Source: Drosophila miranda
Lineage: Eukaryota; Arthropoda; Insecta; Diptera; Drosophilidae
Length of the DNA: 64,000 nucleotides
Reading direction: 5' to 3'
Assembly (NCBI RefSeq): GCF_003369915.1
Contig: NC_046675.1
Location: forward strand, 19,034,001-19,098,000
The translations under genes and the position numbers were made by a program. Of this stretch, positions 24,150 through 34,890 are shown in pieces. The notes under the pieces are model-generated. The model searched no databases, had not been told where the DNA came from, and saw nothing but the letters and a program-made list of their open reading frames with translations. The first letter of the stretch is position 1, and each line of letters begins with the position of its first letter.

Positions 24150-25925
24150 TGGCGATTGACCATGCCCGAACTACTGATTTGGCTGGTTCCTACATGGGTA
24201 CTTTCCGGACTAACCCTATGGTAAACGAACGCCGAACCCCTCAAAGAAGAGCCAACAAATTTTGCTCTGTATACTCTACAGCCCACCGCACACCACCCAC
24301 CGAACTAGTTCGGTTAGGATGCAACGTCTCACCAGTAGACGAAGAAACGAAAAAGCATGAGAGGAAAATGAAGAGAGCAGGTAGCTAAAAATGATGCTGA
24401 TCTGTTTTCGGTCATTGCATTGCTCGAATGTACTTTGCGTTTGGCGTTTGTACAAATCAGTGCGGCTGACCAAGTGATTATAATTATTCAATTTTAAACA
24501 GTAAGTCAAAGCAAAAAACCCGTGTTCCAGATTTTCTATGTATATACACATATACATATATGTCTGTATATCTCTAAGAAGAAACTCAAAAGAAGATATT
24601 TACAAGTGTGATAACAAGAAGAAAATAGAGATGTAGGACTTAATTTCAAATGCAAATTTAACCTTCTCAAATGTACACCAGCGGTCGGTAAGGCCCTATC
24701 TTATGTTAATGGAAAATTACTGTGTTGCTGCTCCGCCGCCTTCGTATACGTGTATAAAAGTGGTTGGCACCAATACAATGGCACCAATTTCGTAATGCCT
24801 GAGTATACAAGTGAAAGTGTGCGTACATACGTACATCATAGAAAACACCAAGTCCAGAGCTCGTATAGTCTATGAGATCTGGGCCTTAAACAATTCAGAC
24901 GAGTATACAGACTTGCCTATACGGGCTCGGCTAATCAGGAATTCAAGTTTATGTGGATTTATTATTAATGCAAGTTCGTGGGATAACAGCGAGGACCCGC
25001 CTGCCCAAGATCCGGCTTGCGGTAGGATAAAAGGATCCACCCCACAGACCTGGTTGAGTAAGCCGCGCTAATAAGCCTTTCGGTCCAGGATCGTCACAGA
25101 CCTAATAAGAGAAGGCATCTCTAACATAAATATACCGCAAATAATATTAAAATCTGTCGTTTGCATTTTTAGGTCTTTTAGTTAAATTAAATTATAATTT
25201 TCCTCGATTATAGGTCTGCCATTTCGTGACCTTGACCTTACTTGATCGGTTCGGCTATAAGCGTCACGCGTCAAAAATATCAAAAACAATTCCTTATCTT
25301 AGCCCTACGCGGACTTAATTGGGACTCTTCTAGACATCTTCCTTCTTATGAGAATCCGAACCGTCTCTTTCTCCATAAACTTCTCTCTGGTGAGGTCGAA
25401 TCCAGGTGAAATCCACGTCCTAGGCCGCCAGTTCTTACCAAATTTAAAACAAAGCTTCTGGTATTCAGTTTAGCTTATTATACGATAACCTATAAGATCT
25501 TTGAATCAGCCATTTCAAGCCAGCAGTACTGTAAGATAATATTGCAAATATTTTTGATTTTTTTTTTAACCAAAGTGCTATTAAGGAATAATATTCTGAA
25601 ACAGTAAAGCGTTATTAACAGAAGTTAGAATTTATATACAGATAGGTGTTCCAATGTGGCACGAGGGTCAAGTAAATAGTCTATAATAATAATACGTATA
25701 AAAAAGTAACAAATACCACTCAAACACCGGTTGTTCAGAAAATTACTGGTTTGTTTGCTAAAAACACAAATGCATTTCACCCCCTCCTTACGTTTTGGAA
25801 CCAATCTAAGCGTCTAAGCAAGTCATTTCATAAGACAATGCCATCATATACTATGTATATATATCAACAAACCAATAAAAACCAAACTATTATCTCAGAG
25901 CTAGCACAAGATAATGAATTGGTTA
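24150..25925. other. Intergenic DNA, no gene recognised
   Basis: Open frames at 24086-24388, 24276-24557, 24811-25071 and 25751-25969 have no motifs that I recognise and are not accompanied by clear splice signals. The base composition of 24,150-25,450 is less AT-rich than its neighbours. Confidence 0.45.
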
Positions 25926-25931
25926 GCGACC

Positions 25932-26028
25932 CCCCATCTAGCCTCTACTCAGCTACGCTATTGGAATAAACTTGAAAAAATCAGCCAAGTTTATTCCAAT
26001 AGCGTAGCTGTGTAGAGGCTAGATGGGG
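25932..26028. repeat. Long inverted repeat (43-bp arms, 11-nt loop)
   Basis: The left arm 25932-25974 begins CCCCATCTAGCCTC and ends AATAAACTTG. The right arm 25986-26028 is its reverse complement with a single mismatch (CTGAG versus CTGTG). Eleven bases separate them. It lies about 380 bp left of the tandem triplication and is not part of it. Confidence 0.9.
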
Positions 26029-27465
26029 CTCCCACCTTCGATATTTAAATAAAATAGGTTTAATACCACATTAATTATGTCAACTCATTTGAATTAATGC
26101 AGGGAACTCTTTAAACCAAAATTAAAAATAATAAAATAAATAGAATACGATTTAAACAGGGAACATATGTAGTAAATATTCGTAAAAAAAAGTCTGAGAA
26201 TTTCGAAGGCAGCTATCGTTATCTATTACATCTTGTCTTCTGCTCAGAACATTTGTATACGCTGGCAGAAGGAATATAAAAATGGCTTTTAACATAACTT
26301 GAGTAGTTTTACAGAACTTCATAACTCTGAAAAGATAATACTTTCAGTTATCAATCGGCTCTCAAATTGTTGTAGTTAAAGTTTTCAGTTTGAAAAAGTA
26401 CAACTACATATTATATTATATTAATAATTATATTATCATTATTATTATTATTATTATTATAAACGAAACAGCGCTAAGAGCGCTAAGAACGGACAAATTT
26501 GACAGAGGTATTACATAGCAAGAGATAGAAGATGGGGAACTAACTTCTTGAACTTCTTCCCGACCGATCCAATATAGTTAGTCCTATATCGAGCGATACT
26601 TGGAAAGTAGGATGGTATGCATTTCTATCCCGCAATCATAGAAAGCAAGATAAGAACCAGACGGCTAGTTATTAACACAATTCTTCAATTACACTACTCA
26701 ACAAAATTTAACACTTTGTCGACGCTATGAACCAAAACAACTGTAATTGATATAATTGGGAGTTGAAAATGGTTTAATAATTTTTTCAAGTAATAGTTTA
26801 TTTTTAAACAAAATTTAAAATCTGGTCTTTGTTTTGCTATGGTTTTTTTTCGAGATAGTGCATTTTTTTTTTTTCATATTTGGACATCTCGGACAATTGA
26901 AACATCAAAAATAACAGACAAAAAAAACTGAAAACGAACTCTACTCGACAAACAATATCACATGTACTTCCCTTCGACTTGGTTACCTTGGTACCTACTA
27001 AGTACATGGTTCTTCGCTCAACATAGACGTGGACCAGGTCTAGGTGTCGAGATCCGGATCATAATACTCTGAATCTCCCAGCCATATGCAGCAGTCTTCT
27101 CACCCTCTCGTTGGCTCCTCTTCGAAACAATTAGAAATTCATTATATTCCTTATAATTTTCATCCTAACTTCACAAGATTACATATTGATACCTTTTTTA
27201 AACTACGCCTGCCTATTCATGCCCCCTCATCCTATTATTACGAGCGGTTATATAAATAAATAAATAGGAATAACTAATATAATAATAAAAATAAAAATAT
27301 AAAGAAGAACATATAAATAATATATATACATATACATATAACAAATAATATAAAGAAGAACAACAAACAAAAAATAATTGCAAGGCGGCGGGCAGTTTAA
27401 TAACAAAATATAGAAATAAATGTTTAAAGTTTGAACACGTCCAGTTCAAAATCGAAAACTCCAAG

Positions 27466-28566
27466 ATGGGATTCGTTTTGTCGAAATTTCGGAAGGAAAA
27501 ATCAACGGAGGAGGTTCTGGAGGCCCTGCAAGTACAGATCAAAGACCTGGAGAAATACATGATAAATACTCAAGAGAGGAAGCGGAGCTTCGTCACGAAC
27601 TTTCTAGGAATCACAATTGGCGCATACATCGTTGGTTTTGGATTATGGTGTTGCTTTTACTTTCCACCGACGTGGAAAGAGCGCATCGTGTACTTGGTAC
27701 CGCTGCTCCTGTTCCCCGTTATCATCGTCTTCATGCGGCAGATGTTTACGTGGTACTTTCAGCGCAAGCTCAACAAAAATGGCGATAAGCTGGCCCAGCT
27801 GAAGGAGAAGAAGAAAAAGATATTAGAGCAGGTCATGGACAAAGAGATCTACAAGGTGGCAGTGAATCTCCTGGAACGCTTCGGGGACAGGAAGTTAAAC
27901 AAGCCGTTTAGTCGTTCCACCGCAATGAAGCCTCAACAAACGCCACAACCTGCAGCAAGACTGCCAGGAGCCAGTACGCAGCAGAGATTGTTGACTCCGT
28001 ATAGCAGCGTCTACCGCAACGTCAACAACAACAATCTAAACAGCTCGACACAGTCGATGACGTCAGCATCTCCGAATGTGGGCGCAGTGCAGGAACTGCG
28101 TCGGCGTACGCATTTTCCAGTGGTAGATCAGAACCGGTCACGCAGCGCAGTGGACCGTATTGTAGACTTCATTGTAGGAGACACTCCGATTCGCTACGGC
28201 ATGATCTGCAAAGAGTGCGATGGCCATAACGGTATGCTGCCGGAGGATGAATATGTTTTCACTTCATTTCGTTGTGCCTTTTGCAATGCTTTAAACCAAG
28301 CGCGCAAGAAGCGACCAGTGGCTCCTCGACTCTCACTAAATCAGCAAACACCACCTTCAAACAATCGCATCGATAAGGAGGATGTTGAGGCCAATCCCAA
28401 AATCCAAAGTGCAGCAACTGTGACCGAAATAGGAGCAATGGAGAATGAAACTACTGAGGCTGTAGCTGAGGAAGCTGCTGGAGTGGTCGAGGTCGACAGC
28501 AAAGCCGAAGCTGAAGAAGCTGCTGGAGCTGGCGACAGCAAAGCTGAAGAAGCATCAAGCTCCTAA
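27466..28566 (+). CDS. Lnpk: Lunapark family ER membrane protein, copy 1
   Basis: An intact intronless CDS of 366 residues; ATG in the context CCAAGATGG. The N-terminus MGFVLS fits an N-myristoylation signal (Gly2, Ser6), as in Lunapark proteins. A coiled-coil-like segment spans about 17-40. Two hydrophobic helices (about 45-66 and 75-96) with a short loop form the hairpin that places the protein in the ER membrane, and a second charged coil follows (about 101-140). The C-terminal zinc finger uses C248, C251, C270 and C273, in a region (RIVDFIVGDT ... GHNGM ... FRCAFC) that matches human LNPK. An Ala/Glu-rich tail follows. Lunapark stabilises three-way junctions of tubular ER. Residue 278 is Gln, where human LNPK has Pro as I recall it. 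The lack of introns plus a downstream A-run (about 28746-28769) would suit a retrogene. Confidence 0.92.
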   Translation: MGFVLSKFRKEKSTEEVLEALQVQIKDLEKYMINTQERKRSFVTNFLGITIGAYIVGFGLWCCFYFPPTWKERIVYLVPLLLFPVIIVFMRQMFTWYFQRKLNKNGDKLAQLKEKKKKILEQVMDKEIYKVAVNLLERFGDRKLNKPFSRSTAMKPQQTPQPAARLPGASTQQRLLTPYSSVYRNVNNNNLNSSTQSMTSASPNVGAVQELRRRTHFPVVDQNRSRSAVDRIVDFIVGDTPIRYGMICKECDGHNGMLPEDEYVFTSFRCAFCNALNQARKKRPVAPRLSLNQQTPPSNNRIDKEDVEANPKIQSAATVTEIGAMENETTEAVAEEAAGVVEVDSKAEAEEAAGAGDSKAEEASSS

Positions 28567-28745
28567 ACGATCGCCCTCATCAGCTTTAGGCGCGAGTTAA
28601 GCAAAGTTTTTACATGGTTTGCTTAATAGTTTACTAATTTAACACTTTGTTGGTAAAAAAAAATGGAAAGATTTACTTCTGTTAGCCTGAATTAAAAAAA
28701 AAATATGTCAAAGTGCAGATATTAAACTGCCTCCTTTTTTTTGCA

Positions 28746-28769
28746 AAAAAAAAAAAAAATAAATAAAAA
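28746..28769 (+). other. A-rich tract 3' of Lunapark copy 1
   Basis: About 180 bp after the stop codon comes a run of roughly fifteen A followed by TAAATAAAAAA. The same tract occurs at the equivalent place in units 2 and 3. It can be read as a genuine polyadenylation region or as the fossil poly(A) tail of a retroposed mRNA. Confidence 0.5.
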
Positions 28770-28829
28770 ATATGGACGGACTTCCCGAATGGCGGAACCG
28801 GGACCAATTCCCTATGAACTTACCAAAAT

Positions 28830-29030
28830 AAAACGAGTGGGAACGTTGTGAGTTGCTACGGAGACCGCAACTCTACATTTATACCCGATACTTAGTCAGT
28901 ATGGCTCTCCTCCGGCAGACGCCGCTAATATTGATCGACACGACAAAGAGAGCGTGCGAGAGAGACAGAAAATCAGTCTGAGAGTGACGTCGGGCGCTGC
29001 GTAGTCACTGCAAATTGATTTGACTCCTAG
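28830..29030 (+). repeat. DINE-1-like 5'-terminal fragment in tandem unit 1
   Basis: Begins 'aaaacgagtgggaacgttgt', includes the GCAACTC hairpin block, 'tatacccgatacttagtc' and 'ctcctccggcagacgccgc', and stops after 'gcaaattgatttg'. The same truncated fragment recurs in units 2 and 3 (33074-33270 and 37308-37500), so it was already there before the triplication. Confidence 0.8.
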
Positions 29031-29920
29031 AATCACATATTTTTTTGATAGAGTAATGGTCACTACTCCCTACTCATCGGACTCATTTTTTTTTCAGAAA
29101 TAAAACTTTACGAAACTTTTTCAATCGGCTGCACATTTGCGTGAGCCTGATCTCATGCCTGATCTGATTCTGGGCTTAGCTGTTCTGTGTATTTCTTTCG
29201 GTCCGCGGATCCCCATGATTCTTTTTTTTGCCCTTGACCAGGGTTCAAGGGCATGGCCTGGTTTGGGATACTGGCAGGGTGTGTGGATGGGATGAGATCG
29301 GAAATCTTCTCTCAAAACGGAGTCGAAGAGCACTATGCTTCTATGGTGTTTTGGCTCTCTCTCTTAAATTGTCAATGTGTCCCTAGTCGTTTCGAAAAAC
29401 GCATAGCTCGCTGCAGAAATGTAAGCTTGCGGTATTTTTTCCATTGACGACGAAGCTTCGTTATATGATGTTTTGAGCGACTATACATTCTGGAATTTTA
29501 TAAGTAATGGCGACTTTTGCTGCAAATCCCCATTCCAAAGTCCAGGCGATTTGTATTTGGTGGCAGTCGAAGCCATTGCGTTATCCAATCGACCATTGAC
29601 ACATTGTATTTAAACCATTCTCTACTGCTAATACCGATAAACATGCTAAGCGGATAAAAGATTTTAAAAGAAACTAATATTTTTAAAATTGTTTCGCATT
29701 CAGTAAATGCAATGTAATATATTGATTTGTTTTGCTTAATTTAGATGTATGAGTAATCTTATATGAATATCCTTATGGATAATTTCAACAGGTTCTCAAA
29801 GAACCTGGCAGCCGTCTCTACGTAACGTTCTTATATGAGTTATTAACAATCATGAATATCCTCGTATGCATGAAATTTTATTTAACATTCTTAATGTAAT
29901 TTGTTTAATAACTATGAATT

Positions 29921-30051
29921 TTAATAGCTTATAGATAATGATCCCATTTGTCCAATACATCGTCCCCCCTCTTCATCAAAGGTGGCCAAAGTCAATCGAG
30001 AAAGCTTATTGCATAACACTCCATTTCCATTACTTTGAATAGGATTTGGCT
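29921..30051 (-). pseudogene. Orphan copy of bili terminal exon (unit 1)
   Basis: 131 bp with the same sequence as the functional terminal exon at 38468-38598. It keeps the polypyrimidine-CAG acceptor (TTTTTATTTTCAG), the reading frame and the stop codon. The exons needed upstream are not duplicated, so by itself it encodes nothing. It still lies downstream of bili on the same strand and could in principle be spliced to bili exon 9. Confidence 0.85.
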
Positions 30052-30672
30052 CTGAAAATAAAAATTGAATTTGAAATTTGGCATATGTTTTGTATATAAT
30101 CAAGAAAAATTAGAATACCAGTAGCAAAACTATATTGCCCAAAGATCAATCCACTATCAATACCACTAGGCAAATTGTTTTTAAAGGTTAAAACTTTCAG
30201 CTATGGGAAACTGTTTTCTACATTTTGGTTCGATCTGATATATGATTTTTTCATAAGATATAAATTGATATGAATAGAAAATGTGATATCTCACAAGACT
30301 CTGGTGGCTCCGGCTATCAATAAGGACGAACAGACAGACACGGCCATATCGAATCGATAAAGAATATATATTTACATACCTTACATATATACATCTATGT
30401 ATATCTACACGTACCTAATATAACTCAATACCCCAAAATATCGCCTATTCCTATATTCATTTCTCTGGAACTTTGTTGAATTGTTGTATACTTGGGAGCG
30501 ACTTTGTGCAAGACCTTGTATCATGATCCGTATTTCTAATAGGAAATGATAAAATAAATGAGGAAAAAGTCCGAAAAACTGAACTTTGGCTAATTTTAAG
30601 ATGTTTTCACATAAAAGATGCAATATTGTTCCTCAGTTTTCAAGCTATTATATTATATTAATAATTATATTA

Positions 30673-30703
<31 letters not shown>

Positions 30704-31711
30704 AAACGAAACAGCGCTAAGAGCGCTAAGAACGGACAAATTTGACAGAGGTATTACATAGCAAGAGATAGAAGATGGGGAACTAACTTCTTGAACTTCT
30801 TCCCGACCGATCCAATATAGTTAGTCCTATATCGAGCGATACTTGGAAAGTAGGATGGTATGCATTTCTATCCCACAATCATAGAAAGCAAGATAAGAAC
30901 CAGACGGCTAGTTATTAACACAATTCTTCAATTACACTACTCAACAAAATTTAACACTTTGTCGACGCTATGAACCAAAACAACTGTAATTGATATAATT
31001 GGGAGTTAAAAATGGTTTAATAATTTTTTTTCAAGTAATAGTTTATTTTTAAACAAAATTTAAAATCTGGTCTTTGTTTTGCTATGGTTTTTTTTCGAGA
31101 TAGTGCATTTTTTTTTCATATTTGGACATCTCGGACAATTGAAACATCAAAAATAACAGACAAAAAAAACTGAAAACGAACTCTACTCGACAAACAATAT
31201 CACATGTACTTCCCTTCGACTTGGTTACCTTGGTACCTACTAAGTACATGGTTCTTCGCTCAACATAGACGTGGACCAGGTCTAGGTGTCGAGATCCGGA
31301 TCATAATACTCTGAATCTCCCAGCCATATGCAGCAGTCTTCTCACCCTCTCGTTGGCTCCTCTTCGAAACAATTAGAAATTCATTATATTCCTTATAATT
31401 TTCATCCTAACTTCACAAGATTACATATTGATACCTTTTTTAACCTACGCCTGCCTATTCATGCCCCCTCATCCTATTATTACGAGCGGTTATATAAATA
31501 AATAAATAGGAATAACTAATATAATAATTAAAATAAAAATACAAAGAAGAACATATAAATAATATATATACATATATGTACATATAATAAATAATATAAA
31601 GAAGAACAACAAACAAAAAATAATTGCAAGGCGGCGGGCAGTTTAATAGCAAAATATAAAAATAAATGTTTAAAGTTTGAACACGTCCAGTTCAAAATCG
31701 AAAACTCCAAG

Positions 31712-32812
31712 ATGGGATTCGTTTTGTCGAAATTTCGGAAGGAAAAATCAACGGAGGAGGTTCTGGAGGCCCTGCAAGTACAGATCAAAGACCTGGAGAA
31801 ATACATGATAAATACTCAAGAGAGGAAGCGGAGCTTCGTCACGAACTTTCTAGGAATCACAATTGGCGCATACATCGTTGGTTTTGGATTATGGTGTTGC
31901 TTTTACTTTCCACCGACGTGGAAAGAGCGCATCGTGTACTTGGTACCGCTGCTCCTGTTCCCCGTTATCATCGTCTTCATGCGGCAGATGTTTACGTGGT
32001 ACTTTCAGCGCAAGCTCAACAAAAATGGCGATAAGCTGGCCCAGCTGAAGGAGAAGAAGAAAAAGATATTAGAGCAGGTCATGGACAAAGAGATCTACAA
32101 GGTGGCAGTGAATCTCCTGGAACGCTTCGGGGACAGGAAGTTAAACAAGCCGTTTAGTCGTTCCACCGCAATGAAGCCTCAACAAACGCCACAACCTGCA
32201 GCAAGACTGCCAGGAGCCAGTACGCAGCAGAGATTGTTGACTCCGTATAGCAGCGTCTACCGCAACGTCAACAACAACAATCTAAACAGCTCGACACAGT
32301 CGATGACGTCAGCATCTCCGAATGTGGGCGCAGTGCAGGAACTGCGTCGGCGTACGCATTTTCCAGTGGTAGATCAGAACCGGTCACGCAGCGCAGTGGA
32401 CCGTATTGTAGACTTCATTGTAGGAGACACTCCGATTCGCTACGGCATGATCTGCAAAGAGTGCGATGGCCATAACGGTATGCTGCCGGAGGATGAATAT
32501 GTTTTCACTTCATTTCGTTGTGCCTTTTGCAATGCTTTAAATCCAGCGCGCAAGAAGCGACCAGTGGCTCCTCGACTCTCACTAAATCAGCAAACACCAC
32601 CTTCAAACAATCGCATCGATAAGGAGGATGTTGAGGCCAATCCCAAAATCCAAAGTGCAGCAACTGTGACCGAAATAGGAGCAATGGAGAATGAAACTAC
32701 TGAGGCTGTAGCTGAGGAAGCTGCTGGAGTGGTCGAGGTCGACAGCAAAGCCGAAGCTGAAGAAGCTGCTGGAGCTGGCGACAGCAAAGCTGAAGAAGCA
32801 TCAAGCTCCTAA
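31712..32812 (+). CDS. Lnpk: Lunapark family ER membrane protein, copy 2
   Basis: An intact intronless CDS of 366 residues, with the same architecture as copy 1: myristoylation-type start, two-helix ER hairpin, coiled segments and a C4 zinc finger (C248/C251/C270/C273). The only protein difference from copies 1 and 3 is Pro278 in place of Gln278, directly after the zinc finger, caused by two changes in neighbouring codons (AAC CAA to AAT CCA). Human LNPK reads N-P-A-R-K at this site as I recall it, so copy 2 probably keeps the ancestral residue. Confidence 0.92.
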   Translation: MGFVLSKFRKEKSTEEVLEALQVQIKDLEKYMINTQERKRSFVTNFLGITIGAYIVGFGLWCCFYFPPTWKERIVYLVPLLLFPVIIVFMRQMFTWYFQRKLNKNGDKLAQLKEKKKKILEQVMDKEIYKVAVNLLERFGDRKLNKPFSRSTAMKPQQTPQPAARLPGASTQQRLLTPYSSVYRNVNNNNLNSSTQSMTSASPNVGAVQELRRRTHFPVVDQNRSRSAVDRIVDFIVGDTPIRYGMICKECDGHNGMLPEDEYVFTSFRCAFCNALNPARKKRPVAPRLSLNQQTPPSNNRIDKEDVEANPKIQSAATVTEIGAMENETTEAVAEEAAGVVEVDSKAEAEEAAGAGDSKAEEASSS

Positions 32813-34164
32813 ACGATCGCCCTCATCAGCTTTAGGCGCGAGTTAAGCAAAGTTTTTACATGGTTTGCTTAATAGTTTACTAATTTAACACTTTGTTGGT
32901 AAGAAAAATGGAAAGATTTACTTCTGTTAGCCTGAATTAAAAAAAAATATGTCAAAGTGCAGATATTAAATTGCCTCCTTTTTTTTGCAAAAAAAAAAAA
33001 AAATAAATAAAAAATATGGACGGACTTCCCGAATGGCGGAACCGGGACCAATTCCCTATGAACTTACCAAAATAAAACGAGTGGGAACGTTGTGAGTTGC
33101 TACGGAGACCGCAACTCTACATTTATACCCGATACTTAGTCAGTATGGCTCTCCTCCGGCAGACGCCGCTAATATTGATCGACACGACAAAGAGAGCGTG
33201 CGAGAGAGACAGAAAATCAGTCTGAGAGTGACGTCGGGCGCTGCGTAGTCACTGCAAATTGATTTGACTCCTAGAATCACATATTTTTTTGATAGAGTAA
33301 TGGTCACTACTCCCTACTCATCGGACTCATTTTTTTTTCAGAAATAAAACTTTACGAAACTTTTTCAATCGGCTGCACATTTGCGTGAGCCTGATCTCAT
33401 GCCTGATCTGATTCTGGGCTTAGCTGTTCTGTGTATTTCTTTCGGTCCGCGGATCCCCATGATTCTTTTTTTTGCCCTTGACCAGGGTTCAAGGGCATGG
33501 CCTGGTTTGGGATACTGGCAGGGTGTGTGGATGGGATGAGATCGGAAATCTTCTCTCAAAACGGAGTCGAAGAGCACTATGCTTCTATGGTGTTTTGGCT
33601 CTCTCTCTTAAATTGTCAATGTGTCCCTAGTCGTTTCGAAAAACGCATAGCTCGCTGCAGAAATGTAAGCTTGCGGTATTTTTTCCATTGACGACGAAGC
33701 TTCGTTATATGATGTTTTGAGCGACTATACATTCTGGAATTTTATAAGTAATGGCGACTTTTGCTGCAAATCCCCATTCCAAAGTCCAGGCGATTTGTAT
33801 TTGGTGGCAGTCGAAGCCATTGCGTTATCCAATCGACCATTGACACATTGTATTTAAACCATTCTCTACTGCTAATACCGATAAACATGCTAAGCGGATA
33901 AAAGATTTTAAAAGAAACTAATATTTTTAAAATTGTTTCGCATTCAGTAAATGCAATGTAATATATTGATTTGTTTTGCTTAATTTAGATGTATGAGTAA
34001 TCTTATATGAATATCCTTATGGATAATTTCAACAGGTTCTCAAAGAACCTGGCAGCCGTCTCTACGTAACGTTCTTATATGAGTTATTAACAATCATGAA
34101 TATCCTCGTATGCATGAAATTTTATTTAACATTCTTAATGTAATTTGTTTAATAACTATGAATT

Positions 34165-34295
34165 TTAATAGCTTATAGATAATGATCCCATTTGTCCAAT
34201 ACATCGTCCCCCCTCTTCATCAAAGGTGGCCAAAGTCAATCGAGAAAGCTTATTGCATAACACTCCATTTCCATTACTTTGAATAGGATTTGGCT
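34165..34295 (-). pseudogene. Orphan copy of bili terminal exon (unit 2)
   Basis: 131 bp, same exon sequence, intact acceptor, frame and stop as in unit 1 and the functional copy in unit 3. It lies between Lunapark copies 2 and 3 on the minus strand, downstream of bili. Confidence 0.85.
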
Positions 34296-34890
34296 CTGAA
34301 AATAAAAATTGAATTTGAAATTTGGCATATGTTTTGTATATAATCAAGAAAAATTAGAATACCAGTAGCAAAACTATATTGCCCAAAGATCAATCCACTA
34401 TCAATACCACTAGGCAAATTGTTTTTAAAGGTTAAAACTTTCAGCTATGGGAAACTGTTTTCTACATTTTGGTCCGATCTGATATATGATTTTTTCATAA
34501 GATATAAATTGATATGAATAGAAAATGTGATATCTCACAAGACTCTGGTGGCTCCGGCTATCAATAAGGACGAACAGACAGACACGGCCATATCGAATCG
34601 ATAAAGAATATATATTTACATACCTTACATATATACATCTATGTATATCTACACGTACCTAATATAACTCAATACCCCAAAATATCGCCTATTCCTATAT
34701 TCATTTCTCTGGAACTTTGTTGAATAGTTGTATACTTGGGAGCGACTTTGTGCAAGACCTTGTATCATGATCCGTATTTCTAATAGGAAATGATAATATA
34801 AATTAGGAAAAAGTCCGAAAAACTGAACTTTGGCTAATTTTAAGATGTTTTCACATAAAAGATGCAATATTGTTCCTCAGTTTTCAAGCT

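Larger units (their letters stand above)
26410..30646. repeat. Tandem unit 1 (Lunapark + orphan bili exon)
   Basis: First of three direct repeats. It begins at 'attatattatattaataa' and runs to 'ttcctcagttttcaagct', where unit 2 begins with the same AT-rich word. It is 4237 bp. Contents in order: an AT-rich leader with an (ATT)n tract, the Lunapark CDS, an A-rich 3' region, a DINE-1-like fragment at 28830-29030, about 900 bp without known features, and the orphan bili terminal exon on the minus strand. Confidence 0.95.
30647..34890. repeat. Tandem unit 2 (Lunapark + orphan bili exon)
   Basis: Second direct repeat, 4244 bp, with the same junction words as unit 1. It differs from units 1 and 3 by scattered substitutions and small indels, for example 'tacatatatgtacatataat' upstream of the CDS where units 1 and 3 have 'tacatatacatataac', and an adjacent pair of changes in the CDS. 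Confidence 0.95.

Noticed and set aside
27213-27560. Minus-strand open frame over the Lunapark start, repeated in all units
   Set aside because: Antisense shadow of the Lunapark N-terminus running into an AT-rich leader; its conservation only reflects the duplication.
29121-29447. Paired opposite-strand open frames repeated in each unit (minus 70 aa, plus 64 aa)
   Set aside because: They persist only because the units are nearly identical; no domain, no splice signals, and each overlaps the other.
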